64,000 bases of DNA from Oscillospiraceae bacterium (lineage in GTDB: Bacteria; Bacillota; Clostridia; Saccharofermentanales; Saccharofermentanaceae): assembly GCA_902764825.1 (NCBI GenBank), contig CACWXL010000001.1, positions 62,001-126,000 of the forward strand, read 5' to 3'. The position numbers were made by a program, and so were the translations under genes. How positions within the stretch are numbered: position 1 is the first letter of the stretch; each line of letters starts with the position of its first letter. Below, piece by piece: positions 27,131 through 35,560 of this stretch. The notes under the pieces are model-generated. The model did not search any database. It saw only the letters and a list, made by a program, of their open reading frames with translations, and had not been told where the DNA came from.

Positions 27131-28318
27131 TTACCCCTTTTTATGTTCTTCAACAAATTCTTTAACAAGTCTCATGGCTTCCTTGATGTCTTCAAGAGAA
27201 GCAGCATAACTGATACGTACAAAGCCTTCACCGCACTTGCCGAAAGCGTTGCCGGGAACTATGGCGACGTGCTTTTCGAGCAACAGCTTCTCACAGAATT
27301 CCTCAGAAGTCAGTCCGGTAGACTTGATGCAAGGGAAAGCATAGAAAGCTCCATAAGGTGTGAAGCACTCAAGGCCTGCGTCCCTTAAGCCCTGTACGAT
27401 AACTCTTCTTCTGTGGTTATATTCATCACGCATTTTCTTAACCTCATCATCAGAGTTCATTGCTGCTTCGATAACAGCAAGCTGTGATGTAGAAGGCGCA
27501 CACATAATGCAGTATTGGTGTATCTTTATCATGGGAGCTATAAGCTCATGAGGTCCTGCTAAGTAACCTACTCTGAAACCGGTCATGGCATATGACTTCG
27601 AAAAGCCGTTTACCATAACTACTCTGTCTCTTAATTCGGCAAACTGTGTAAGAGAAGCAGGCTTACCGTCAAGATAGTTCAGCTCGCAGTAAAGCTCATC
27701 GGAAAGAACTATAATCTCAGGGTGTCTCATAAGGACATCCTTGATCTTAGCCCAATCCTCAAGTGTCATGACGGCACCTGTAGGATTGTTAGGATAACCT
27801 ACGATCACATACTTCGTCTTATCAGTAATCGCTGCTTCGAGTTCTTCAGGCATGAGTTTATAGTGGTTCTCAGGCTTAGTCTCGACAATTACAGGAACAC
27901 CGTGAGCAAACTCTACTGTTGCCTTATATGCAACGAAGCAGGGTTCGACAACGATTACCTCATCACCCGGATTGATAAGAGCCCTGGCAGCAAGGTCAAG
28001 GCCTTCAGAACCGCCAACGGTGATAAAGATCTCAGTCTTGGCGTCGTAATTTACACCATATCTTCTCTTAAGATAATCGGCGATAGCAATTCTGGAATCG
28101 ATATATCCGGAATTGGGTGAATAATGGGTATATCCGTCGATAATGGAATTAATAGCAGCTTCTCTGATCGTCCAGGGAGTAACAAAGTCAGGCTCACCTA
28201 TGGAAAGTGAGATTACATGCCCCTTCATCTCATTGGCAAGATCAAAGAACTTCCTTATTGCAGACGGCGGAACCTGCTGTACTGCTTTGGAGATCTTGGA
28301 ATCGTAATCAAAACTCAT
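27131..28318 (-). CDS. PLP-dependent class I/II aminotransferase
   Basis: Fold-type I aminotransferase, 395 aa. Motifs: ISLSIGEPDFVTPW near residue 38, GGSEGLDLAARAL near 103, GYPNNPTGAV near 175, VLSDELYCEL near 205 and the PLP-lysine stretch NGFSKSYAMTGFRVGYL near 240. It resembles the aspartate / aromatic aminotransferase-like group (AspC, PatA). The amino donor is not determinable from sequence. Its start overlaps the stop of an Lrp/AsnC regulator gene by 4 bp, suggesting control by an amino acid effector. Confidence 0.9.
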   Translation of the reverse strand: MSFDYDSKISKAVQQVPPSAIRKFFDLANEMKGHVISLSIGEPDFVTPWTIREAAINSIIDGYTHYSPNSGYIDSRIAIADYLKRRYGVNYDAKTEIFITVGGSEGLDLAARALINPGDEVIVVEPCFVAYKATVEFAHGVPVIVETKPENHYKLMPEELEAAITDKTKYVIVGYPNNPTGAVMTLEDWAKIKDVLMRHPEIIVLSDELYCELNYLDGKPASLTQFAELRDRVVMVNGFSKSYAMTGFRVGYLAGPHELIAPMIKIHQYCIMCAPSTSQLAVIEAAMNSDDEVKKMRDEYNHRRRVIVQGLRDAGLECFTPYGAFYAFPCIKSTGLTSEEFCEKLLLEKHVAIVPGNAFGKCGEGFVRISYAASLEDIKEAMRLVKEFVEEHKKG

Positions 28319-28803
28319 AAAATGATAGCCTGCCTGTCGTCAGTATTCGGATTATCGTAGATTATACCATTCGCCTTATACTTCTTAAGGATGAAGTGTG
28401 TTGTCGTCGAAAGAACGCCTTCCATAGTAGCGATCTTCTCAGTAACGAACGTAGCGATATCTCTAAGGGTCCTGTCCTCGTAGATGATCATGAGGTCAAA
28501 GCCGCCGCTCATGAGGTAGCATGCTGTTACCTTGTCATACTTGCTCAGGATCTGGGCAATATGGTCATAACCCTTGTTCTTTACGGGTGTGATCCTTACT
28601 TCGATCATGCCGATGCAGTTATCGGGTGCCTGCTTTTCCCAGTTGATTATCGTGTTATAGCCAAGGATGATGTTCTCATCCTTAAGACGCTTGATTTCGG
28701 CTTCCACATCCGCGGCGGTTGTACCGAGCATAACGGCAATCTCTTCAGAAGAGAGTCTTGCGTTGTTCTCAATAAGTCTTAAAAGCTCTAAATCGTCTAT
28801 CAT
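28315..28803 (-). CDS. Lrp/AsnC family transcriptional regulator
   Basis: A 162-residue regulator with an N-terminal helix-turn-helix (LLRLIENNARLSSEEIAVML followed by TAADVEAEIKRL) and a C-terminal RAM effector-binding domain (IGMIEVRITPVKN, TACYLMSGGFDLMII). These proteins sense amino acids and usually act on nearby genes. Overlap with the aminotransferase start implies that pair is coregulated. No operator could be fixed in the 77-bp upstream gap, which also contains the malic enzyme terminator. Confidence 0.92.
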   Translation of the reverse strand: MIDDLELLRLIENNARLSSEEIAVMLGTTAADVEAEIKRLKDENIILGYNTIINWEKQAPDNCIGMIEVRITPVKNKGYDHIAQILSKYDKVTACYLMSGGFDLMIIYEDRTLRDIATFVTEKIATMEGVLSTTTHFILKKYKANGIIYDNPNTDDRQAIIL

Positions 28804-28830
28804 GTGGAAACTCCTTTACTATAAATTGCA

Positions 28831-28862
28831 AAATCTCCCGCAACAAATTTGCGGGAGATTGT
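28831..28862 (-). terminator. Terminator of the malic enzyme gene
   Basis: A near-perfect inverted repeat with AATCTCCCGCA and TGCGGGAGATT arms around a short AT loop, followed on the minus strand by TTTGC. It separates the malic enzyme gene from lrp. Confidence 0.8.
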
Positions 28863-28880
28863 TGCTTTAATTCAGTTTAT

Positions 28881-30053
28881 TCAGATTCTTGCTACGCCTG
28901 TATCACGTGCGGCCTGTGCAACAGCAGCTGCAACAGCCTTACCTACTCTTGCGTCGAACGCATCAGGAAGGATGTAATCAGGATTGAGCTCAGCATCAGA
29001 TACGATGCCTGCGATAGCGTTAGCTGCAGCGATCTTCATCTCGTCGTTGATATCAGAAGCTCTTACATCGAGAGCACCACGGAAGATGCCCGGGAATGCG
29101 AGAACGTTGTTAACCTGGTTCGGGAAGTCGGAACGGCCTGTAGCCATAACTGCAACGCCTGCCTTCTTAGCTTCATCAGGAAGGATCTCAGGTACAGGGT
29201 TAGCGCAAGCGAAAACAACAGGATCCTTAGCCATTGTAGCTACCATGTCTGCTGTGAGAACGCCCGGAGCGGAAACACCGATGAATACGTCAGCGCCAAC
29301 AATTACGTCAGCAAGAGAACCAGCCTTCTTCTCGGGATTTGTGATCTTAGCCATCTCTTCCTTAGCGGAGTTGAGGCCTTCTCTTCCCTCATAGATAGCA
29401 CCCTTTCTGTCGCAGAGGATAACATTCTTGAGACCTCTGGAGATGAGGAGCTTTGTGATAGCCGTAGCAGCAGCGCCTGCGCCGTTAACTACAACGTGGA
29501 TATCTTCCATCTTCTTGCCGACGATCTTAAGAGCATTTGTAAGACCTGCAAGTGTGATAACTGCTGTACCGTGCTGGTCATCGTGGAAGATCGGGATGTC
29601 ACATCTTTCCTTGAGCTTCTTTTCGATCTCAAAGCATCTCGGAGCTGAGATATCCTCGAGGTTTACACCGCCGAAAGAACCTGCGAGAAGAGCAACTGAA
29701 TTAACGATCTCATCAACGTCCTTGGAACGGATGCAGAGAGGGAATGCGTCTACATCACCGAAAGCCTTGAAGAGAGCGCACTTACCTTCCATAACAGGCA
29801 TACCTGCCTCAGGTCCGATATCACCAAGACCTAAAACTGCTGTACCGTCTGTAACAACAGCAACGAGGTTATGTCTTCTTGTGTATTTGTAAGAGAGGTC
29901 AACATCCTTCTGGATCTCAAGACAAGGAGCTGCAACACCGGGTGTGTAAGCGATTGCGAGTTCTTCCTTTGAACTTACGGGAGCCTTGGCAATAACTTCG
30001 ATCTTACCAGCCCACTCTTCATGCATCTTAATTGCTTTTTCATTAACGTCCAT
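28881..30053 (-). CDS. Malic enzyme (malate dehydrogenase, oxaloacetate-decarboxylating)
   Basis: Converts malate to pyruvate and CO2 with NAD(P)+. 390 aa, the short bacterial form. Visible: AIAYTPGVAAPCLEI, TDGTAVLGLGDIGPEAGMPV with the catalytic MEGKCALFKAF, metal site FHDDQHGTAVITL, the dinucleotide fold VVNGAGAAATAI and FACANPVPEI. The acidic residue after the NAD-binding strand (ILCDRKG) favours NAD+, but this is not certain. A good GGAGG precedes the ATG. Monocistronic, closed by the terminator at 28831. Confidence 0.95.
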   Translation of the reverse strand: MDVNEKAIKMHEEWAGKIEVIAKAPVSSKEELAIAYTPGVAAPCLEIQKDVDLSYKYTRRHNLVAVVTDGTAVLGLGDIGPEAGMPVMEGKCALFKAFGDVDAFPLCIRSKDVDEIVNSVALLAGSFGGVNLEDISAPRCFEIEKKLKERCDIPIFHDDQHGTAVITLAGLTNALKIVGKKMEDIHVVVNGAGAAATAITKLLISRGLKNVILCDRKGAIYEGREGLNSAKEEMAKITNPEKKAGSLADVIVGADVFIGVSAPGVLTADMVATMAKDPVVFACANPVPEILPDEAKKAGVAVMATGRSDFPNQVNNVLAFPGIFRGALDVRASDINDEMKIAAANAIAGIVSDAELNPDYILPDAFDARVGKAVAAAVAQAARDTGVARI

Positions 30054-30198
30054 ACTTATGAACCTCCGTTTTTAATCTTAACGCACTAATAATAAATATA
30101 AATAATTGCAAAAACAATCTCGGGATTATAAGATTTTTTACTCAAATCAGCCTATTTATTGTCGTTTTGAACAGTAAACAGGAATCAAGGATTATGCA

Positions 30199-31035
30199 TC
30201 AGATCGCGAAAGGCCTCTTATTGCCCTTAATGGGGAAATCCTTCATTGTGCAGTATGCAAGTCCCGCAAGCCTCGCAAATGACAGCCAGATCCAGGTGGT
30301 AACTGCCGCATCAACGATATAAAAGGCCGTCATTGAGACATTGGCAAGCAGCGGAACGGTAAAATCAACAAGAAGGATCGCCAGAAGGATTATGCCTATG
30401 CTCCTCATATTAACAAAATAGTACTTGGCCGAGAGCTTTACAGAATAAGGAAGCGCACTGAATAAGCCCTTATCGCCTGACAGGAAAGCCACCGGCGCCG
30501 TAAAGACGAATGGAAGGCCGATTACCGCAATAAACATAAATGAATATGTGATAAGGACAAAAGGTATGGAGAGAGCTGCCGATACCAGCATTATCAGAAG
30601 GACTCTGGCGAAAAGCCCTGACAGCTTTAAAGGCTTGTCCGGAAGGTGTTCTATCGCATAATTGATGACTTCCTGGTCGTCATCCTTGATCGAAGCTATC
30701 TTCTCCAGCCTGAATGCCCTTACAAAGAGCCCGGCATAGATATAAGCGCTGGCCAGAAGGATAAGAAAACCGATGCAGAGCGAGATGATATAGATGACAT
30801 TTCCCCTGCTTATCGGTATCGCGGTCATCAGAGCATTATACTGATCCGCATCATACTCGGTCATGTTATAAACATCGAGAGCCCAGCTCTGAAGCGGAGT
30901 AAAATCAGTGTCGGCATAGGGGTTGAAATGTATGGCAGCATTAAGCACAACGGTAATAAGATAAAGGATCCTTACTCCCCATCTCTTACCGACATTATCA
31001 ATGTCAAATATGCTCTTTAATGCGGCAATAAACAT
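30199..31035 (-). CDS. Multi-pass membrane protein of unknown function
   Basis: A protein of about 278 residues with five to six hydrophobic segments (VIYIISLCIGFLILLASAYI; LFARVLLIMLVSAALSIPFV; MFIAVIGLPFVFTAPVAFL; IGIILLAILLVDFTVPLL; FYIVDAAVTTWIWLSFAR). The family is not recognised beyond resemblance to clostridial DUF-type membrane proteins. Two adjacent ATGs exist; GAGGTG is too close to the first (31038) and well placed for the second (31035). It stands alone, divergent from the glutamine synthetase gene; the 146-bp shared gap carries the latter's promoter. Confidence 0.6.
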   Translation of the reverse strand: MFIAALKSIFDIDNVGKRWGVRILYLITVVLNAAIHFNPYADTDFTPLQSWALDVYNMTEYDADQYNALMTAIPISRGNVIYIISLCIGFLILLASAYIYAGLFVRAFRLEKIASIKDDDQEVINYAIEHLPDKPLKLSGLFARVLLIMLVSAALSIPFVLITYSFMFIAVIGLPFVFTAPVAFLSGDKGLFSALPYSVKLSAKYYFVNMRSIGIILLAILLVDFTVPLLANVSMTAFYIVDAAVTTWIWLSFARLAGLAYCTMKDFPIKGNKRPFAI

Positions 31036-31102
31036 CATTACACCTCAGAATTCAACTATCGATATATTACGGGAATTATGCTGATTTTAAAAGACAGAAG
31101 AT

Positions 31103-31148
31103 AAAATTGGACCAATTTTTACTCAAAAAGTAATACTTGTGTTACAAT
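31103..31148 (+). promoter_or_regulatory. Glutamine synthetase promoter with adjacent palindrome
   Basis: A perfect palindrome AAAATTGG-A-CCAATTTT lies at 31103-31119. It is followed by an extended -10 element TGT-TACAAT at 31140-31148 and the GGAAGG ribosome binding site at about 31165. The palindrome occupies the place of, or lies just upstream of, the -35 region, where a repressor or activator could act. It does not match the GlnR box of Bacillus (TGTNA-N7-TNACA). Confidence 0.5.
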
Positions 31149-31181
31149 ACCCTATTATATTTTTGGAAGGTCGTATAAATA

Positions 31182-33092
31182 ATGATTGATTTCCATGTTA
31201 TACCGGATTTACTTTATGTAATTCCCGCAGAGAAGCACTCAGCTCAGGATATCAGGAATATCCTAAGCGCTCATCCCGAAGTCAAGTTCGTATCTCTTGC
31301 TGCCGTTGACCTCATGGGCAACGACACTGATGAGAAGATCCCTTTGTCAGACTTTATTGACAACATCGAAAACTATCTTGACGGCAAGGCTGTCCAAACA
31401 GACGGTTCTTCAGTTGTACTTCCGGGAATTGCCACATTAAATGACGGTAAAGTCGACCTTATCCCTGACAGCAAGGTCATCTGGTACATCGATTACAACT
31501 ACGAGCACCTGGATTTTGAGACCGGAAAGCCTATCGGAACATTAAGGATCCCCTCTTTCCTCAGACACAATAACGATCTTGTATGCTCCAGATCGATCTT
31601 GAGAAAGAGCACCGAGTATTTCGAGAAGACTGTAAAGGAAAGATTCTTAAACGATCCTGCGCTTTGCGCCGATTACGGATTTACACCTGACGAGCTCGAC
31701 CACATCACTACGATCACGGCCACAGAGCTCGAATTCTGGGTAAATTCACCTGATGAGATCATCAGCACAGAGCAGCTCTCCATCTCACAGGAACTTAAGG
31801 AATCTTACTGGAAGCGTACTAAGGGCGTTGTCAGAACTGCTTTGGAGCAGGTCATTCTTTTACTCGACAACTATGGATTTAACCCTGAAATGGGTCATAA
31901 GGAAGTCGGCGGCGTTAAGGCATCACTTAATTCTTCCGGCCAGTTCCACTTTATCATGGAGCAGCTCGAAGTAGACTGGAAATATTCAGACGCACTTCAG
32001 GGCGCTGACTACGAGCTTATTGCGAGGATCCTTATCAAGGAGATCTTCAGACTCCATGGTCTTGACGTAAGTTTCAACGCAAAGCCCCTTCCCGGCGTTG
32101 CAGGTTCCGGTGAACATACACATGTAAATGCCGTTGCTTTCCTCAAATCCGGCAAGAAGATCAACCTCTTTGCTCCTGAAGATACTACCGTTGATTTCTT
32201 AAGCAGATTCGGCTGGGGCTGCCTTATGGGCATCATGAAGCACTACAGCAACGTAATCAATCCCTTCGTTTCTGCTACGACAGATGCTTTCGAGCGTCTC
32301 ACACCCGGATTTGAAGCTCCTACACATTCCGTAGCTTCAATCGGTATGGATGTAAATACGCCTTCACGCAACAGATCCGTTCTCTTAGGACTTGTAAGAA
32401 GCGAAGATACCAAGTATGCGACGAGATTTGAGCTCCGTGCTCCCAACCCGCACACCAATACATATCTCTGCCTTGCATCTGTATATCAGGCAATGCTCGA
32501 CGGTATCGCATATGCGATCGATTCAGGCAAGGATTCTAAGGCTCTTGAGGCTGAATTCATCAAGCCTTACGGTCAGCCGAGCGATTATCTTGAGAAAGAC
32601 AGGCTCTACCGCTGCGAAGACGATATTTTCGAGGACATGGACTCCAACGAGAGAGACAGACTCTTCGGAACACCTGCTGCAACAGTTTACGAGTCCCTCT
32701 CCACTCTTAAGGATCCTTCTGTTGCCGAGATCCTCTGCAGAGGCAATGTTTTTGACGGACAGCTCATCAACTCCTACTATCAGGCTATGCTCGTACGTTG
32801 GGAGATGGAGCTTATGGAGAAGATCATCCCTGCCAACCTCTCACTCATCAGGAGCATAACAAGAACAGATAACGGTTCCAACAGCTATGATGAAAAACTC
32901 TGGAACGATATCGAGTACTTAAGACTTCTTCTCGCAAAAGATACCACAGATCAGGATTCTATCTTTACAAGAGTCAAGGAAGCCGTTAAGTCCGGCGACT
33001 GGGAAAAGACTTCTGAGTATCAGCGTGCAATGAAGAACGCAATGAACGAACTTAAAAATAAGTACAAGACATATTGCGATAACCAGATCTGA
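31182..33092 (+). CDS. Glutamine synthetase, long form
   Basis: ATP-dependent amidation of glutamate to glutamine, or a close homologue. 636 aa against about 440-470 for common GSI-alpha. Core motifs: ATELEFWVNSP (catalytic acidic), MGHKEVGGVKASLNSSGQFH, PGVAGSGEHTHVNAV (in place of GSGMHxH), INPFVSATTDAFERLTPG and YATRFELRAPNPHTNTYL. The N-terminus has a long region before the barrel (VIPDLLYVIPAEKHS). The C-terminus adds helical sequence (LAKDTTDQDSIFTRVKEAVK). Such long enzymes occur in Clostridia. Not the classic GSIII type. Monocistronic, ended by a strong terminator. Confidence 0.85.
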   Translation: MIDFHVIPDLLYVIPAEKHSAQDIRNILSAHPEVKFVSLAAVDLMGNDTDEKIPLSDFIDNIENYLDGKAVQTDGSSVVLPGIATLNDGKVDLIPDSKVIWYIDYNYEHLDFETGKPIGTLRIPSFLRHNNDLVCSRSILRKSTEYFEKTVKERFLNDPALCADYGFTPDELDHITTITATELEFWVNSPDEIISTEQLSISQELKESYWKRTKGVVRTALEQVILLLDNYGFNPEMGHKEVGGVKASLNSSGQFHFIMEQLEVDWKYSDALQGADYELIARILIKEIFRLHGLDVSFNAKPLPGVAGSGEHTHVNAVAFLKSGKKINLFAPEDTTVDFLSRFGWGCLMGIMKHYSNVINPFVSATTDAFERLTPGFEAPTHSVASIGMDVNTPSRNRSVLLGLVRSEDTKYATRFELRAPNPHTNTYLCLASVYQAMLDGIAYAIDSGKDSKALEAEFIKPYGQPSDYLEKDRLYRCEDDIFEDMDSNERDRLFGTPAATVYESLSTLKDPSVAEILCRGNVFDGQLINSYYQAMLVRWEMELMEKIIPANLSLIRSITRTDNGSNSYDEKLWNDIEYLRLLLAKDTTDQDSIFTRVKEAVKSGDWEKTSEYQRAMKNAMNELKNKYKTYCDNQI

Positions 33093-33115
33093 CAGATTCA
33101 AAGAGAATAAACAAC

Positions 33116-33148
33116 AAGGGGATGTCTGATAATGACATCCCCTTTTAT
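33116..33148 (+). terminator. Terminator of the glutamine synthetase gene
   Basis: Arms AAGGGGATGTC and GACATCCCCTT around TGATAAT, followed by TTATTA. A strong Rho-independent terminator 24 bp after the stop. Confidence 0.88.
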
Positions 33149-33169
33149 TATGCGGTTGCTGCAATTATG

Positions 33170-33553
33170 TCAGTTAATCAGCCTTTCAAACAACAACTGA
33201 AGCATATAAGTAAAGTACGGACCATCGCCCCATTTCAGCCAGTAAATGACACCAAGTACGGCAATAACCGTATGTAATATCACAGCTATTGCCATCATTA
33301 CCCTGCTGCCCTTTAAAAGTCTTACCTGGCAAATAATGAAAACGATCAGCCTGACCAATATGACCATAAACCCCCAAAAGCCTGTGCCAAGCCTTAATAC
33401 TAACGGGTTCTCGAGCTCTCCGTTCCAGTTCTCATATTCAATTACATCAAATCCTGCAACACTTCTCAAAATGCCTCTGAAAACGAAAACAAACAATACC
33501 AGAAGTATCAAGTCCGCCAAGATCAACACAATGCTTACAGCTTTCTTTCTCAT
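33170..33553 (-). CDS. Small three-to-four-helix membrane protein, unknown
   Basis: About 127 residues with hydrophobic segments AVSIVLILADLILLVLFVFV, FWGFMVILVRLIVFIICQV and MMAIAVILHTVIAVLGVIYW. No family recognised. The frame opens at a TTG (33577), but AAGGGA is 9 bases before ATG 33553. Convergent with the glutamine synthetase gene. A terminator-like hairpin and about 70 bp separate its start from the aquaporin gene's end, so it has its own unit. Confidence 0.55.
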   Translation of the reverse strand: MRKKAVSIVLILADLILLVLFVFVFRGILRSVAGFDVIEYENWNGELENPLVLRLGTGFWGFMVILVRLIVFIICQVRLLKGSRVMMAIAVILHTVIAVLGVIYWLKWGDGPYFTYMLQLLFERLIN

Positions 33554-33626
33554 AAGAACAGTTCCCTTCAAGTGCAATTAATTACTATACATACAGTACA
33601 AACGTTTAATATGTTGCAAAAAGTTG

Positions 33627-33654
33627 AAGGGCTGCCTCATACGAGACAGCCCTT
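33627..33654 (-). terminator. Terminator hairpin after the aquaporin gene
   Basis: Arms AAGGGCTG-C-CTC and GAG-A-CAGCCCTT, loop ATAC; on the minus strand followed by CAACTTTTT. Same design as hairpins at 24665 and 60313, including the C-A mismatch. Confidence 0.7.
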
Positions 33655-33697
33655 CGTACCCGGTCGGGTTAATAATGAATCAGTAAGGTACTACTAA

Positions 33698-34387
33698 TTA
33701 ATCTTTCTTTGCAAAGAGCTTATAGATCAAAGCTGCTAAAGCTGCGCCAACGAAAGGTCCGACGATGAATACCCAGAGTGAGCTTAAAGCTGCACCGCCT
33801 GCGAAAAGAGCAGGTCCGATGGAACGAGCAGGGTTAACAGATGTGCCTGTAAGACCGATGCCTAAAATGTGAACCATAACGAGTGAGAAACCGATTACGA
33901 CACCGCCGAATGAACCGTGGTTGTACTTGGAATCTGTAACGCCAAGGATAACGAGTACGAAAATGAATGTTAAGAGGCACTCAACGATAAGACCTGCAAC
34001 AGCACTGTCGCCAACACCTGCCAAACCGTTTGAACCAAGACCGCCTGTCTTGTCAGTAACGTTTCCGAGGCTGAAGATGATCTTAAGGCAAGCAGCACCG
34101 GAGATGGCACCCAATACCTGAGAGATTACATAGAAGATAAAATCCGAAATTCCCATTCTGCCGGAGATCAGGCAAGCCAATGAGACAGCCGGATTAATGT
34201 GACAACCTGAAACATTGCCTACGCAATATGCCATTCCGACAATTACGAGACCAAAAGCAAAAGCTGTGAGGATATAACCGCATCCGTTAACTGCATCACA
34301 GCCAACGAGCATAGCAGTTCCGCATCCTACCAGTACGAGCGTGAATGTACCGATAAACTCGGCAATACATTTTTTGAACGAGTCCAT
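33698..34387 (-). CDS. Aquaporin (MIP family, water-channel type)
   Basis: A six-helix membrane channel, 229 aa. Both NPA boxes are present: SGCHINPAVSLACL in the first half and GTSVNPARSIGPALF in the second. Serine after NPAR rather than aspartate, and the AqpZ-like surroundings, favour a water channel over a glycerol facilitator. N-terminal MDSFKKCIAEFIGTFTLVLV is typical. The ATG at 34387 has AGGTG five bases upstream; that ribosome binding site can pair with a complementary sequence in the leader (see findings). Confidence 0.93.
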   Translation of the reverse strand: MDSFKKCIAEFIGTFTLVLVGCGTAMLVGCDAVNGCGYILTAFAFGLVIVGMAYCVGNVSGCHINPAVSLACLISGRMGISDFIFYVISQVLGAISGAACLKIIFSLGNVTDKTGGLGSNGLAGVGDSAVAGLIVECLLTFIFVLVILGVTDSKYNHGSFGGVVIGFSLVMVHILGIGLTGTSVNPARSIGPALFAGGAALSSLWVFIVGPFVGAALAALIYKLFAKKD

Positions 34388-34392
34388 ATCAA

Positions 34393-34434
34393 CACCTGCC
34401 TTTTTTTATTTGAGCAGGTATTTTTGACCTGCCC
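34393..34434 (-). promoter_or_regulatory. Aquaporin 5' leader with two mutually exclusive hairpins
   Basis: In the minus-strand RNA, GGGCAGGU (34434-34427) can pair with ACCUGCUC (34419-34412). The same ACCUGC can instead pair with GGCAGGUG (34400-34393), which contains the ribosome binding site. An A-rich linker joins the last two. This could be a translational on/off arrangement, or chance similarity of ribosome-binding-site-like words. Confidence 0.4.
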
Positions 34435-34490
34435 TTAATTAATTATATACAAACTCTTCGTTATTGCATTTAATTATTACTTCATTTGTG

Positions 34491-35519
34491 TTACCGTTTG
34501 AAGACTTTTCGACATGGCCGATAACCCTGGTAGAGTTCCTTCATAGGGATCTCACCTGATTCATAGATAGCCTGGAAAAGCGGAGGAAGTTCGAACATAT
34601 TGTCCTTGACATATCTGACACCGGTACCGAAGTCGCGGCACTTTGCCTGACCGCCGCCTGTGCAGTGGATGATTCCGTAGATGTTCTCTCTGTAAGAAGC
34701 AAGAACCTTGGAAATGACAGGAAGGAATGTTCTTGTAGGAGCGAGGATAGCCTCACCTACTGTTACATCAGCTCCCGGGAGATTGTCGGAAAGTCTGTAC
34801 TTTCCGCAGTAAGCCTTGTCCTCACCCAATGTATCGGAGAAAGATTCCTTGTAGTTCTCGAAATAATGCTTGTTAAGGAGCATATGACGTGCAGCAGTAA
34901 GTCCGTTTGAAGACATGCCTGAATTGTACTTGTCCTCATAAGTAGCCTGACCGAATGAAGCAAGACCGACGATAACGTTGCCGGGCTTGATATTTGCTGC
35001 ATTGATGACTTCAGATCTCTTAGCTCTTGCAACGAGTGTGGAGTCTACGATGAGTGTCTTTACCAGGTCACCTACGTCAGCAGTCTCACCGCCGCACATG
35101 GTGATGTTGATTCCCTGGGAAGCAAGCTTTGCGATGATCTCATCATAACCTTCGATAACCTTCGCGATTGCCTTGCCGTCTACTCTGTGAGCATTACGGC
35201 CGATCGTGTTGGAGAGCATAAGATTCTCCGTAACGCCGCAGCAAGCGAGGTCATCAGTGTTCATGACAAGTGAATCCTGAGCCAGGCCCTTGAACCAGTC
35301 ATAATTGCCTGTCTCCTTATACATAAGGTAAGCAACGGAGGATTTTGTGCCTGCACCGTCAGCGTGAATAGCCGTGCAGTATTCGGGATCGCCTGCCAGG
35401 TCTTCTATAAGCTTGCAGAAAGCACCCGGGAAAACACCCTTGGACTGATTCTTAACAGCTGCCTTTACATCATCTTTCGTGGGTGAAACGCCTCTGGATA
35501 AATAAGACTCTGCTGACAT
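34491..35519 (-). CDS. purM: Phosphoribosylformylglycinamidine cyclo-ligase (AIR synthase), 3' end apparently damaged
   Basis: Purine synthesis enzyme making aminoimidazole ribotide. The body fits the long PurM subfamily: LSRGVSPTKDDVKAAV, HADGAGTKSSVAYL, DDLACCGVTENLML, GGETADVGDLV, GLASFGQATYE, SGMSSNGLTAARH and GIIHCTGGGQAKC. The frame ends after KELYQ with an unrelated tail, GYRPCRKVFKR, instead of the expected FNMGHR-containing C-terminal segment. A normal-looking PurM terminus (VIGHVEKSSNGNTNEVIIKC ... EEFVY) is found just downstream in another frame, 34525-34439. Length 342 against about 389 expected. Probably a roughly 95-bp deletion, or an assembly error. GGAGG precedes ATG 35519. 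Confidence 0.85.
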   Translation of the reverse strand: MSAESYLSRGVSPTKDDVKAAVKNQSKGVFPGAFCKLIEDLAGDPEYCTAIHADGAGTKSSVAYLMYKETGNYDWFKGLAQDSLVMNTDDLACCGVTENLMLSNTIGRNAHRVDGKAIAKVIEGYDEIIAKLASQGINITMCGGETADVGDLVKTLIVDSTLVARAKRSEVINAANIKPGNVIVGLASFGQATYEDKYNSGMSSNGLTAARHMLLNKHYFENYKESFSDTLGEDKAYCGKYRLSDNLPGADVTVGEAILAPTRTFLPVISKVLASYRENIYGIIHCTGGGQAKCRDFGTGVRYVKDNMFELPPLFQAIYESGEIPMKELYQGYRPCRKVFKR

Positions 35520-35560
35520 TTGTTATATCCTCCGTTAATAAAATGCTTTGTTTACGTTTT

